A stretch of 64,000 nucleotides of DNA from Alienimonas californiensis (lineage in GTDB: Bacteria > Planctomycetota > Planctomycetia > Planctomycetales > Planctomycetaceae), in contig NZ_CP036265.1 of assembly GCF_007743815.1 (NCBI RefSeq), positions 2,224,323 to 2,288,322 of the forward strand. The letters run 5' to 3'. Shown one piece after another: positions 7,826 through 15,837 of this stretch (the first letter of the stretch is position 1; each line of letters begins with the position of its first letter). Position numbers and translations under genes: made by a program. The notes under the pieces were generated by a model. That model ran no database searches and was not told the DNA's origin. It saw only the letters and a list, made by a program, of their open reading frames with translations.

Positions 7826-7831
7826 CCCCGC

Positions 7832-9625
7832 ATGCCCCGGATCATCGTGCAAAAGTTCGGCGGGACCTCCGTCGGCGACACCTCCCGCATTCGCCGCGCC
7901 GCCGCCCGCGCCGTCGCCGCCCAGCAGGAGGGCGCCCAGGTGGTGATGGTCGTCTCCGCCCGCGGCAAGAAGACAGACGAACTGGTCTCCCTGGCCGGCG
8001 AGTTCGACATCGAACCGCCCGCCCGCGAAATGGACATGCTGCTGGCCACCGGCGAGCAGGAGTCCGTCGCCCTGATGGCGATGGCCCTCCGCGAAGCCGG
8101 CGCCGAGGCCGTCAGCCTCACCGGCGGGCAGATCGGCATCTCCACCGACGACACCTACGGCAAGGCCCGCATCCGGGCCATCAAAACCGACCGCCTGCGG
8201 GAGCACCTGGACGCCGGCCGCATCGTCGTCGCCGCGGGGTTCCAGGGGGTCTCCGATTCCGGCGACATCACCACGCTGGGCCGCGGCGGCTCGGACCTGA
8301 CCGCCGCCGCCCTCGCCGCGGTGCTGGGGGCGGAGCGCTGCGAGATTTATACGGACGTCCCCGGCGTGTTCACCGTGGACCCCCGCATCGAGCCGGCCGC
8401 CCGCAAGCTGAGCCGGATCGGCTATGACGAGATGCTGGAATTAGCCAGCCTCGGCGCCGGGGTGATGCACTCCCGCAGCATCGAGTTCGCCGGGAAATAC
8501 GGCGTGCCGATCGAGGTCCGCAGCAGTCTGAGCGACGAACCCGGCACCCTCATCGCCCGGGCCGGCGCCCCGGCCCGCCCGGTGACGGGGCTGGCGCTGG
8601 TCCGCGACGCCGCCCGGGTGACGCTCGCCGGCCTGCCGGACCGGCCGGGGGTGATGGCGGAAATCTTCCGCCGCATGGCGGACCGGGCGATCCCGCTGGA
8701 CATGGTCGTGCAGGACCTCTCCGTGCAGGGCATTGCGGAGGTCTCCTTCACCGTGCCGCAGGAGGACCTCGCCGGGGCCCTCGCGGCGGCGAAGGCCGCG
8801 GTGGACGCCTTGGACGGGGCGGAGGTGACCGTCGGCACGGACCTCGCCAAGATCAGCGCCGTGGGTGCCGGCATGCCGGACCGGCCGGGCGTGGCGGCGA
8901 AGATGTTCCGCACGCTGGCGGACATCGGCTGCAACGTGGAACTGGTCACCACCAGCGAAATTAAGGTCTCCTGCCTGATCGCCCGCGACCGGGCGAACGA
9001 GGCGATCCGGGCCGTCCACGCCGCCTTCGAGCTGGATCAGGCCGCCGACGCCGACGCCGCCCACCGCGACGACCACCCGCTCTCCCCGCAGGAGCAGCGG
9101 GTCCGCACCGTCGTGGAAGGGCTGCAGGGGATGGAGGATATCGTCGTGGCCGACGTCTCGCTGGACGCCCACCAGGCCCGCCTGAGCGTCCGCCCGGTCC
9201 CCGACCGCCCCGGCGTGCTGGCGGACCTGTTCGAGGCGGTCGCCGGCGGCCCGGAGGACGACCCGAGCACCGGGGCGACGGTCGATATGATCGTGCAGAA
9301 CGTCTCGCACGCCGGCCACGCGGCGATCAGTTTCACCGTGCCGGAGTCCGAGGCGAACTACGCCGCGGAACTGGCCGCCGCCCCCGCGGTCCGCTGGGGC
9401 GAGGGCGCGGTGCAGATCGACCCGCACGTGGCCAAATTAAGCGTCACCGGCGTGGGCCTGCGGAGCCACACCGGCGTGGGCCTGAAGCTGTTCGCCGCCC
9501 TGGCCGAGGCGAAGGTGAACGTCCAATTAATCGGCACCAGCGAGATGCGCGTCAGCGTCGTCGTCGCCGCCAACGAGGGCGAACGCGCCGTGGAGGCGGT
9601 GCGCGGGGCGTTCGGGATCGGGTGA
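7832..9625 (+). CDS. lysC: Aspartate kinase with four ACT domains
   Basis: A 597-residue enzyme that phosphorylates L-aspartate, the first step toward lysine, threonine, methionine and diaminopimelate. The kinase domain fills about residues 1-240: KFGGTSVGD at 7-15, the SARGKKTDEL stretch, and TTLGRGGSDLTAAALA. Two ACT pairs follow. Pair one: LAGLPDRPGVMAEIFRRMAD...VQDLS and VGAGMPDRPGVAAKMF...TTSEIKVS. Pair two repeats the design: RPVPDRPGVLADLFEAV...VQNVS and VTGVGLRSHTGVGLKLF...GTSEMRVS. Ordinary bacterial kinases have one pair in about 400 residues; a four-ACT layout is known from cyanobacteria. Feedback inhibition by lysine and/or threonine is expected but the effector cannot be read here. 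Monocistronic by spacing. Confidence 0.95.
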   Translation: MPRIIVQKFGGTSVGDTSRIRRAAARAVAAQQEGAQVVMVVSARGKKTDELVSLAGEFDIEPPAREMDMLLATGEQESVALMAMALREAGAEAVSLTGGQIGISTDDTYGKARIRAIKTDRLREHLDAGRIVVAAGFQGVSDSGDITTLGRGGSDLTAAALAAVLGAERCEIYTDVPGVFTVDPRIEPAARKLSRIGYDEMLELASLGAGVMHSRSIEFAGKYGVPIEVRSSLSDEPGTLIARAGAPARPVTGLALVRDAARVTLAGLPDRPGVMAEIFRRMADRAIPLDMVVQDLSVQGIAEVSFTVPQEDLAGALAAAKAAVDALDGAEVTVGTDLAKISAVGAGMPDRPGVAAKMFRTLADIGCNVELVTTSEIKVSCLIARDRANEAIRAVHAAFELDQAADADAAHRDDHPLSPQEQRVRTVVEGLQGMEDIVVADVSLDAHQARLSVRPVPDRPGVLADLFEAVAGGPEDDPSTGATVDMIVQNVSHAGHAAISFTVPESEANYAAELAAAPAVRWGEGAVQIDPHVAKLSVTGVGLRSHTGVGLKLFAALAEAKVNVQLIGTSEMRVSVVVAANEGERAVEAVRGAFGIG

Positions 9626-9808
9626 AGTTCTTCTTCTGCCGGTGAGGGATTGGTGCCTCTCACCGTTCGGTCAATCGACAAGATTCGGGGCAACGGTCGC
9701 CCTGCAAGTTCTGCCCGCCGCTTTTTCGAAGAAGGTACTGGTAACGCGACTGGATGACGACTATGATTTTGGAAACCGGCTCAGCCGGTCCCCCCGCCAA
9801 AATCACTC
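9626..9808. other. Gene-free junction where base composition drops
   Basis: The spacer after the aspartate kinase gene shows no coding signal. Base composition becomes visibly more AT-rich from about 9640 and remains so through the next two genes, returning to normal near 11680. No attachment-site repeat or tRNA was seen flanking this stretch. Confidence 0.5.
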
Positions 9809-10990
9809 ATGCACCCAGACAACCCCAAGCGACTGGCAACACAACTTCCCGCGCGAATGCGGGAGGCGAGAACTGCGGCCGGATTATCCATGAGAGCTGC
9901 GGCCGAACGCATGCCGCCAGAATTGGCGGTGACCCACCCTACTATCTCAAAATGGGAGAGGGGTGGAGCCCTGCCATCGCTTCGCCAACTCGGGGCGTTA
10001 GCGACGCTCTACAACGTACATCCCCAGTGGTTCACCGAAGAGCGTGCAGAAGTCTTAGGCTTGCGGCACCGGAAGTTTAAAAGCAAGGTGCGTAAGGCAG
10101 ACGACGCAGCCTTTCGCCGGGACGCGGGTCTCGCCGCGAACGCATTATTGCGACTGCGGAAGGTACTGGGCGTCAAGCCAAGTGCAGGGCCATTGGCTGA
10201 CGAGATCCGGTTCGACGACGATACCACACCGGCTGTCGCGGCCACGAAAGTCCGTGAACTGCTGGGGTTGGGAACGGGACCAATCTACAACTTAGTGGCC
10301 GTGCTGGCGGATGCAGGCATCAGCTCAGTTGAATTGGAGACGAGCCTCGGTATTGATGGGGCAGCGGGCGTCGTAAATGGGCACCCGTTCATGTTCGTAG
10401 CGCTGGACCGACCTGCAGACCGTGTGCGGCTTACATGCGCGCACGAGGTGGGTCACATTGTCTTTGGGGACTGCGATGACGGTCGCGTCCCGTCAGAGGA
10501 GGGACCGACTGAAGACCGCGCGTTCGACTTTGGCTCGCACCTCATCCTTCCGCACGAGCGATTAGTGGAAGCATTTCGAGGGCGGTCGTTCCTCAAGCTG
10601 GTCAAGACAAAGGAAGAATTTGGCATCAGCGTGTCTGCAATGATCTACCGCGCTAGAGAGGCAGGTGAGATCTCAGAGACGTTAGCCGCACGACTTTGGA
10701 AGGACATGGCCCGTCGCGGTTGGCGGCGGGACGAGCCTGGCAACGTCCGCTGGGAGCGAGCGGATGAATTGGAGTCCCACATAGAGGTTCTCCTCCATGA
10801 AAGTGGCTGGGACTGGGAGCAGATAGAACACGCTGCTGGCATTCCGCGGGAACAACTGCAAATACGACTGGACCGCGCTATGCGTCGTTCCGGTTTCGGC
10901 GGGCCGCCAACAGGCTCGGAAGAAGATTATCTAGAAGGTGATGAGGAGCGGTCCGGGGTGATCCCCTTCCGCTCACAGCCGGATAGGTGA
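9809..10990 (+). CDS. XRE-type regulator with ImmA/IrrE metallopeptidase domain
   Basis: A 393-residue two-domain protein. Residues 13-75 form a Cro/CI-type helix-turn-helix (LPARMREARTAAGLSMRAAAERM... ISKWERGGALPSLRQLGALATLYNV). The middle and C-terminal part carries the ImmA/IrrE zinc-peptidase signature HEVGH beginning at His212 within LTCAHEVGHIVFGD, and a following acidic segment with NDH-like ligands is expected around the DFGSHLILP stretch. Family members cleave repressors, for example in ICE and phage regulation or the stress response, or act as antitoxin-like regulators. A gene of unknown function follows, possibly overlapping this stop. Codon use is less GC-biased than the neighbours, suggesting acquisition by transfer. 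Confidence 0.85.
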   Translation: MHPDNPKRLATQLPARMREARTAAGLSMRAAAERMPPELAVTHPTISKWERGGALPSLRQLGALATLYNVHPQWFTEERAEVLGLRHRKFKSKVRKADDAAFRRDAGLAANALLRLRKVLGVKPSAGPLADEIRFDDDTTPAVAATKVRELLGLGTGPIYNLVAVLADAGISSVELETSLGIDGAAGVVNGHPFMFVALDRPADRVRLTCAHEVGHIVFGDCDDGRVPSEEGPTEDRAFDFGSHLILPHERLVEAFRGRSFLKLVKTKEEFGISVSAMIYRAREAGEISETLAARLWKDMARRGWRRDEPGNVRWERADELESHIEVLLHESGWDWEQIEHAAGIPREQLQIRLDRAMRRSGFGGPPTGSEEDYLEGDEERSGVIPFRSQPDR

Positions 10991-11112
10991 TGACGGGCAC
11001 TGCCGTCGTACAGACTAGATCCGGGATCTCAGTGCGGATCCCGGAGGGTGGCTCCGCCTGGCAGCTACGCCACCACTCCGAGACCCACACTCCACACCGA
11101 AAGGGTAGCAAG

Positions 11113-11673
11113 ATGCCGCGAGGCAACAAGCGAACGATCCGATTGACGCCGGATCAGAAGGCGTACTTGGTCCACCTGTACTGGCATAAACGGCGGAGCA
11201 CCGATCAGCTCAGCCGGAATGTCGAAGCCTTGGCGGCAATAACCCGCGACTTCAACGCGGGCTGCGAGTTTGAGGGGGACCAACAAGTTTCCTCGGATGA
11301 ACTCCTGCACTACATGATCGTCCAGCGGAAAACCGGTCGCTGGGTTCGGCTGGGCGACCGGGTTCTTCACCGTGGGCCGCGGCCAGTACTGACTGCCGAA
11401 GACATCATCACTCTGATTAACGTCGCGCATGAGATGGCTGTGCGGGAGGACGTCTCCTGCTGCCGCTTTATGTTCGAGCCAGATCTGCGAGAGGAACTGC
11501 GGGAGCACTTCGCTCGTCAGAGCCGGAAGCTCGTGCCCGGAACCGAGTTGGTCGATGCTTTAATCTCCCTCCGGAAGGATGGCCTGCTCCCACGCTTGCA
11601 CGGTCCGACCGGGCCTGGCATCGCAGCCGACGGCGAAGATACGGCGTTCGGCGATATGGATCAGGTTGCCTGA
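11113..11673 (+). CDS. Unknown protein paired with the XRE/ImmA gene
   Basis: A 186-residue soluble protein, basic at its N-terminus (MPRGNKRTIRLTPDQKAYL) and with predicted helical stretches throughout (LSRNVEALAAITRDFNAG, ITLINVAHEMAVREDV, DLREELREHFARQSRKL). I recognise no family. The reading frame is open back to a GTG at 10987 and ATG at 10990 that overlap the preceding stop, which would add 41 residues; the ATG at 11113 is preferred because the extra stretch is low in protein-like character. Base composition matches the preceding ImmA gene and not the chromosome around it, so both probably arrived together. It could be the target, partner or effector of the upstream regulator-protease. 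Confidence 0.55.
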   Translation: MPRGNKRTIRLTPDQKAYLVHLYWHKRRSTDQLSRNVEALAAITRDFNAGCEFEGDQQVSSDELLHYMIVQRKTGRWVRLGDRVLHRGPRPVLTAEDIITLINVAHEMAVREDVSCCRFMFEPDLREELREHFARQSRKLVPGTELVDALISLRKDGLLPRLHGPTGPGIAADGEDTAFGDMDQVA

Positions 11674-11869
11674 AACCGTAGGAAGCTGGATGGCTGGGGC
11701 AGTAAGGAGGAAGGCGTCAGCCGACCGACCGGATGCCCCAGAACCAGTCGCAATGGGCGCTGTTCGATCCCTCTCTGGATCATCCCGTCCGGCGCCGGCC
11801 GGCGGCGATCGACGGGGCGGGCGGCTCGCTTTACGGTGAGCGTCCTCCGCCCCTGTCCAACGAGCCGTG

Positions 11870-12859
11870 ATGTCCCGCCTCGCCTGTCTTTTATTTGCCG
11901 TCGCCCTCTGTGCGGCCTTTCCGCTGGCGGCCCCGTCGGCGTTCGCTCAGGTGCGGCCGACCACGAACGCACAGGCGGCGATGACGGCCTCCGCCGCGAC
12001 CGGGCAGCCGATCCTCGCCGTCGCCGGGCATACTGGGTGCGTCTACTGCCGCCAGATTAAAGACGAACTGACCTCCGCGACCCCCGCCGCCAAGGTCGCC
12101 GAGAACTTCGTCGTCCTCCTGATGGACACCGACCAGACGCCCTCCTGGCCGGCCTGGGACCAGCAGTTCCCGAACGACGGGGGCGGCGTGCCGAAGGTCT
12201 ACGTCGTGCGGGCGGACGGGACCTCGATGTACGCCGGCTCCGGCAAGCCGTCGGACCTCGATAAGTTCCTCAGCCGCTACCTGGACGGCAACGGCAAGGT
12301 CTACCTCGGGAAGGACCTCGCCCAGCTCAACCGGGACGTGCGGTCGATGAATCGGCTGGCGCGGCGGGACCGGGCCGCCTACGTGAAGATGGTCGCCGAC
12401 TACTCCGCGACGCTCAGCTTCGCCGCCCCCGTCGCCCAGTTCGTCGACGCCGCGGAAGAGTTGGCGTCCGAGGCCGAGCAGGAACTGACGGCGGCCGCGG
12501 AGACGCTCGAGGACCCCGCCGCCCCGGCCGAGAAACGGCTCGACGCGGCGCTGGCGCTGCACGAACTGGCCCGGGACTTCGAACCGCTGGCCGCCGAGCA
12601 CGCCCGCATCACCGACCGCATCGCCGAGCTGGAGTACGAGGAGAAGACCCCGGGCCCGAACTCCCCCGCCGCCTACTTCACCCGCGCCGGACTGTGGACC
12701 GAGGCGCAAGCGGCGGAGGAGGCCCGGCAGTGGGCCGACGCCGTGGCGAAGCGGGAGGCCCTGATCGCCGCCCACCCCAAGACGGAGGCCGCCCGTCGGG
12801 CCGCCGACGGCTTGGACGACCTGCGACGGCGGGCGGAGGTCGCCGCGGGCCGGGAGTGA
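11870..12859 (+). CDS. Exported thioredoxin-fold protein
   Basis: A 329-residue protein with an N-terminal signal (LACLLFAVALCAAFPLAAPSAFAQ) and, after cleavage, a thioredoxin-like domain at about 35-140. The redox motif is CVYC at 57-60 inside VAGHTGCVYCRQIKDEL; PKVYVVRADGT supplies the cis-proline strand. The C-terminal half is helical (VDAAEELASEAEQELTAAAETLED, WADAVAKREALIAAHPKTEAARRAADGLDDL) and may form tetratricopeptide-like or coiled helices. It probably reduces or checks thiols in the periplasm or on the cell surface. The frame has GTGATG; the ATG at 11870 gives the better signal peptide. A short GGGGC-TTC-GCCCC hairpin (12894-12906) follows. Confidence 0.75.
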   Translation: MSRLACLLFAVALCAAFPLAAPSAFAQVRPTTNAQAAMTASAATGQPILAVAGHTGCVYCRQIKDELTSATPAAKVAENFVVLLMDTDQTPSWPAWDQQFPNDGGGVPKVYVVRADGTSMYAGSGKPSDLDKFLSRYLDGNGKVYLGKDLAQLNRDVRSMNRLARRDRAAYVKMVADYSATLSFAAPVAQFVDAAEELASEAEQELTAAAETLEDPAAPAEKRLDAALALHELARDFEPLAAEHARITDRIAELEYEEKTPGPNSPAAYFTRAGLWTEAQAAEEARQWADAVAKREALIAAHPKTEAARRAADGLDDLRRRAEVAAGRE

Positions 12860-12949
12860 GACGGGCGCCGGCCGACGGATGGCATCGCCGGGCGGGGCTT
12901 CGCCCCTACCCTGCACCGTCCGCGCTTCCCCCAGCCCGCCCCCGGTTCG

Positions 12950-14218
12950 ATGCTCGCCGCGCTTCTGCTCGCCCCGTTGTTCGTCGCCGCTCCTGCCGAC
13001 GCGCCCGCCGACTGGCCCGGGTGGCTGGGGCCGGACCGGGACGGGCGGGCAGCCGGGTTCGCCCAGCCGGCGGACTGGTCGACGGCGCCGACGGAGTTGT
13101 GGCGGGTTGAAGTGGGAACCGGGTACGGCTCGCCGCTGGTCGCCGGGGAGCGGGTCTTCCTGCACGCCCGGCAGGGGGGCGAGGAGGTGTTGTGGAAGCT
13201 CGACGCGGCGACCGGGGAGACCGTCTGGCGGCAGGCGTGGGCGGTGCCTTTCGCCGCCGTGGCCGGCGGGGAACGGCACGGGGCCGGGCCGAAGGCTTCG
13301 CCGCTGCTGGCCGACGGGCGGGTCTACACCCACGGCATCACCGGCACGCTGCGGGCCTGGGACGCGGAGAGCGGCGAACCCCTCTGGAGCCGCGACGCCG
13401 CCGACCGCTTCGCCCCCGGCCGCCCGCACTGGGGCGCCGCCGGCTCCCCGGCCTTCGACCCGCAGACCGGCCCGCACGGGGCGGTGATCGTCCATCTCGG
13501 CAGCGACGAGGCCGGCGCCCTCACCGCCTTCGACGCCCGCACCGGTGAGACGCTGTGGGAACTCGTCGGCGACGGGGCGAGCTATTCCTCGCCGGTCGTC
13601 ACGGAACTGGACGGCGTGCGGCAGGTGGTCGTCTGGACGCATGAGGCGGTGCTCGGCGTGGACGCCGCCACCGGCGCCGAACTGTGGCGCAGCCCGCTGC
13701 CGCACCTCGGCGGCGATCAGAACATGCCCACGCCCACGATCCACGACGGCACGGTCCTCGTCGGGGCCGAAAACCGCGGCGTCCGGGCCCTGCGGCCGAC
13801 CAAGACTGGCGATGGCTGGTCGGTGAAAGAACTCTGGCGCACCGACGCCGCCGCCCTCGACATGAGCACCGGGGTGATCTCCGGCGGCCTGCTGTACGGC
13901 TTCTCGCACCTCCGTAGCGGGCAACTGTTCGCGATGGACCCGGCGACCGGCAAGCTGCTGTGGTCGACCCGCGGCCGCGAGGGCGACAACGGCACGCTGC
14001 TCTCCCTGCCGGGCGAGACGGGGGAGCCCGGCCGCGTGCTGGTGTTGAAGGACGACGGCACGCTGCTGGTCCTCGCCGCTCGCGGGGCGGAGACGGAAAT
14101 CCTCGCCACCCACCGCGTCGCCCCCGGCGACGCCTGGGCCCCCGCCGCCCCCCTGCCCGGCGGTCTGCTGGTGAAGGACCTCGACACTCTCCGCCGGCTG
14201 TCGTTCCCGGCGGAGTGA
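12950..14218 (+). CDS. Exported PQQ-like beta-propeller repeat protein
   Basis: A 422-residue protein with a short signal (MLAALLLAPLFVAAPADA) and then a seven- or eight-bladed propeller of PQQ/quinoprotein type. It opens with DWPGWLGPDRDGRAAGF, the usual start of planctomycete outer-membrane PQQ-propellers. Blade hallmarks recur: LWKLDAATGETVWRQ, LRAWDAESGEPLWSR, LTAFDARTGETLWEL, VLGVDAATGAELWRS, LFAMDPATGKLLWST. No catalytic cysteine pair or haem site is present, so a structural or binding role is more likely than alcohol oxidation. It lies 90 bases after the thioredoxin-fold gene on the same strand and before a HEAT-like protein; the three may share a transcript. Confidence 0.85.
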   Translation: MLAALLLAPLFVAAPADAPADWPGWLGPDRDGRAAGFAQPADWSTAPTELWRVEVGTGYGSPLVAGERVFLHARQGGEEVLWKLDAATGETVWRQAWAVPFAAVAGGERHGAGPKASPLLADGRVYTHGITGTLRAWDAESGEPLWSRDAADRFAPGRPHWGAAGSPAFDPQTGPHGAVIVHLGSDEAGALTAFDARTGETLWELVGDGASYSSPVVTELDGVRQVVVWTHEAVLGVDAATGAELWRSPLPHLGGDQNMPTPTIHDGTVLVGAENRGVRALRPTKTGDGWSVKELWRTDAAALDMSTGVISGGLLYGFSHLRSGQLFAMDPATGKLLWSTRGREGDNGTLLSLPGETGEPGRVLVLKDDGTLLVLAARGAETEILATHRVAPGDAWAPAAPLPGGLLVKDLDTLRRLSFPAE

Positions 14219-14267
14219 GCCGCGGAACGGTAGGCTCGGGGTCGCTCTCCCCCCAGCGGCTCCCACG

Positions 14268-15734
14268 ATGAACGCACTCGTCCCGTTCGCGGTTCTCGCC
14301 GTCGCCTGCCTTCAGGAGCCGACGACCGCGGAGCCTTCGCCGGCCGACCTGATCGCCGCCGCCACGACCCCGGAGCGGCCGGAGTCCGTCTTCCCGGCGC
14401 TGCCGTCGCTGTCGACGGCGCTGCGCCGACAGATCGCCGGGGAGTTACAGCGGGAGCCGATCCGAGCGGCGTTCGCCCGGCTCGACGCCCGCGGCGGCCG
14501 CAACGTCGACTGGTTCGCCGCGGTGGAGGCGCTGGAGACAGAGAAGGCCGTCTGGTGCCTGCAAGCCGCCGTCGTGCACCCGCACGAGGACGTGCAGATC
14601 CGGGCGCTGCGGGCGCTGGGCCGGATGGGCGATGCGGACGCCGTACCCTTCCTGCTGACCTACGGCGAATACGTCGCGGTTGAGGAGCCGGGCAGCGAGA
14701 ACGCCACGCTCCACGGCGTCGTGCACGAGACGCTCGCGGAGACGCTGTCGAACCTCACCGGGGTGTTCGCAGGGATCCTCGACGGGCAGGACCCGGAAGG
14801 GCTGAAACGCGGCCTGCGGGAGTGGTCCCGCTGGCTGGTCGTCCGGCAGGCGATCGAGAACGGCGACCGCCTGCTGGACCGCCCGCCCGGCCCGACGGAC
14901 GTGACGAGTTCGGATCTCGAACTCAAGATTGCCCTCGATCAGCCGGTCTATCGCCCCTTGGAGCCGATCCTCGTCACCTCCTCGCTCACCAACCGCAGCC
15001 GTCGGCAGATCGTCGTGAAGGAGCCGCGGGAGCGGCCCATGGTCGTCACCCTCCACCTGTACCGCATTGCCGAGCCGGAGGACGGACCCGAGCCGGACGG
15101 CGGCGGCCTCGTCCCCGTGCTCAGCCCCGGGTGGGGCGGCGGGAGGACGGGTGAGATCGCCCCGGAAACGATGCTCGCCCCCGGGGAGGCGGTCGCCCGA
15201 TCGACGAACGTGCTCTTCTCTCACGCGGGGCCCCTCCTCGACCTGGAGCCCGGCGAATACCTGCTCGAAGCCCGCTACCACCTCGCCTCGGACTGGTGGG
15301 AGGCGTTCTGGGAGGAGAACGTTCACAACCCGGTCAAGTCGTCCGCGGGCTATCAGACCTTCGTCGTCGAGGCGACCGCCCGGTTCGCCGTCCGCCCGCC
15401 GACCGCCGCGGAGCGCCCGGAGCGGGCGGCGTTCGACGCGGCGGAGAAGGCCCTGAACCCGCCGCGGACCGTGCTCGACCTGCCGGACCCCGCCCCGTTG
15501 GAGCGGTTCCTCGACCAATATCCGCAGTCGATCTACCGGGTCGCGGCGTTCGACGCGTTGGCGGATTACTGGTGGGACCGCAAGGACTTCGGTCGCATGG
15601 CGGACGTCTACGCGGCGTTGCAGAAGGAGAAGGTCGGCGAAGAGACCCGGGAGAAGCTGGTGTGGCTTGAGGAGTCCCACCGCGCGCAGGCCCTCAAGGA
15701 GCCGGAACCGGACGAGTCGCCCGCCTCGCCGTGA
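14268..15734 (+). CDS. Exported protein with HEAT-like segment, unknown
   Basis: A 488-residue protein with a short hydrophobic N-terminus (MNALVPFAVLAVACLQE) that could be a lipoprotein or Sec signal. Around residues 85-125 the pattern AVVHPHEDVQIRALRALGRMGDADAVPFLLTYG is a HEAT/PBS-lyase-like repeat. The middle (LELKIALDQPVYRPLEPILVTSSLTNRS... GEYLLEARYHL) resembles beta-sandwich domains in planctomycete surface proteins. The C-terminal part (LERFLDQYPQSIYRVAAFDALADYWWDRKDF) looks like a tetratricopeptide-type helical pair. No enzyme motif. GGTAGGCT at 14227-14234 is a possible -10 element. Convergent with the next gene. Confidence 0.6.
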   Translation: MNALVPFAVLAVACLQEPTTAEPSPADLIAAATTPERPESVFPALPSLSTALRRQIAGELQREPIRAAFARLDARGGRNVDWFAAVEALETEKAVWCLQAAVVHPHEDVQIRALRALGRMGDADAVPFLLTYGEYVAVEEPGSENATLHGVVHETLAETLSNLTGVFAGILDGQDPEGLKRGLREWSRWLVVRQAIENGDRLLDRPPGPTDVTSSDLELKIALDQPVYRPLEPILVTSSLTNRSRRQIVVKEPRERPMVVTLHLYRIAEPEDGPEPDGGGLVPVLSPGWGGGRTGEIAPETMLAPGEAVARSTNVLFSHAGPLLDLEPGEYLLEARYHLASDWWEAFWEENVHNPVKSSAGYQTFVVEATARFAVRPPTAAERPERAAFDAAEKALNPPRTVLDLPDPAPLERFLDQYPQSIYRVAAFDALADYWWDRKDFGRMADVYAALQKEKVGEETREKLVWLEESHRAQALKEPEPDESPASP

Positions 15735-15765
15735 GCGGCGACGCCCACTCGCCCCGGCGAGCGAG

Positions 15766-15823
15766 GGGGCGGCAGCCCCCCGTGTTCTCGCCAGGTTCCG
15801 CACGCACGGGGGGCTGACGCCCC
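15766..15823. terminator. Long inverted repeat between convergent genes
   Basis: Nineteen-base arms at 15766-15784 and 15805-15823 pair with one mismatch around a 20-base loop, inside the spacer of two convergent genes. A bidirectional terminator is the simplest reading. The right arm contains the GGGGGGCTGACGCC core that recurs at 46450, 53253 and, inverted, 54304. Confidence 0.5.
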
Positions 15824-15837
15824 GCCGCTCACCTTTT

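Noticed and set aside
7763-7831. Lysine riboswitch ahead of the aspartate kinase gene.
   Set aside because: The spacer is only 69 bases and lacks the conserved multi-helix core; a promoter directly before the start codon fits better.
9626-11680. Integrated phage or ICE.
   Set aside because: The regulator-protease is typical of such elements, but there is no integrase, structural gene, attachment repeat or tRNA at the borders.
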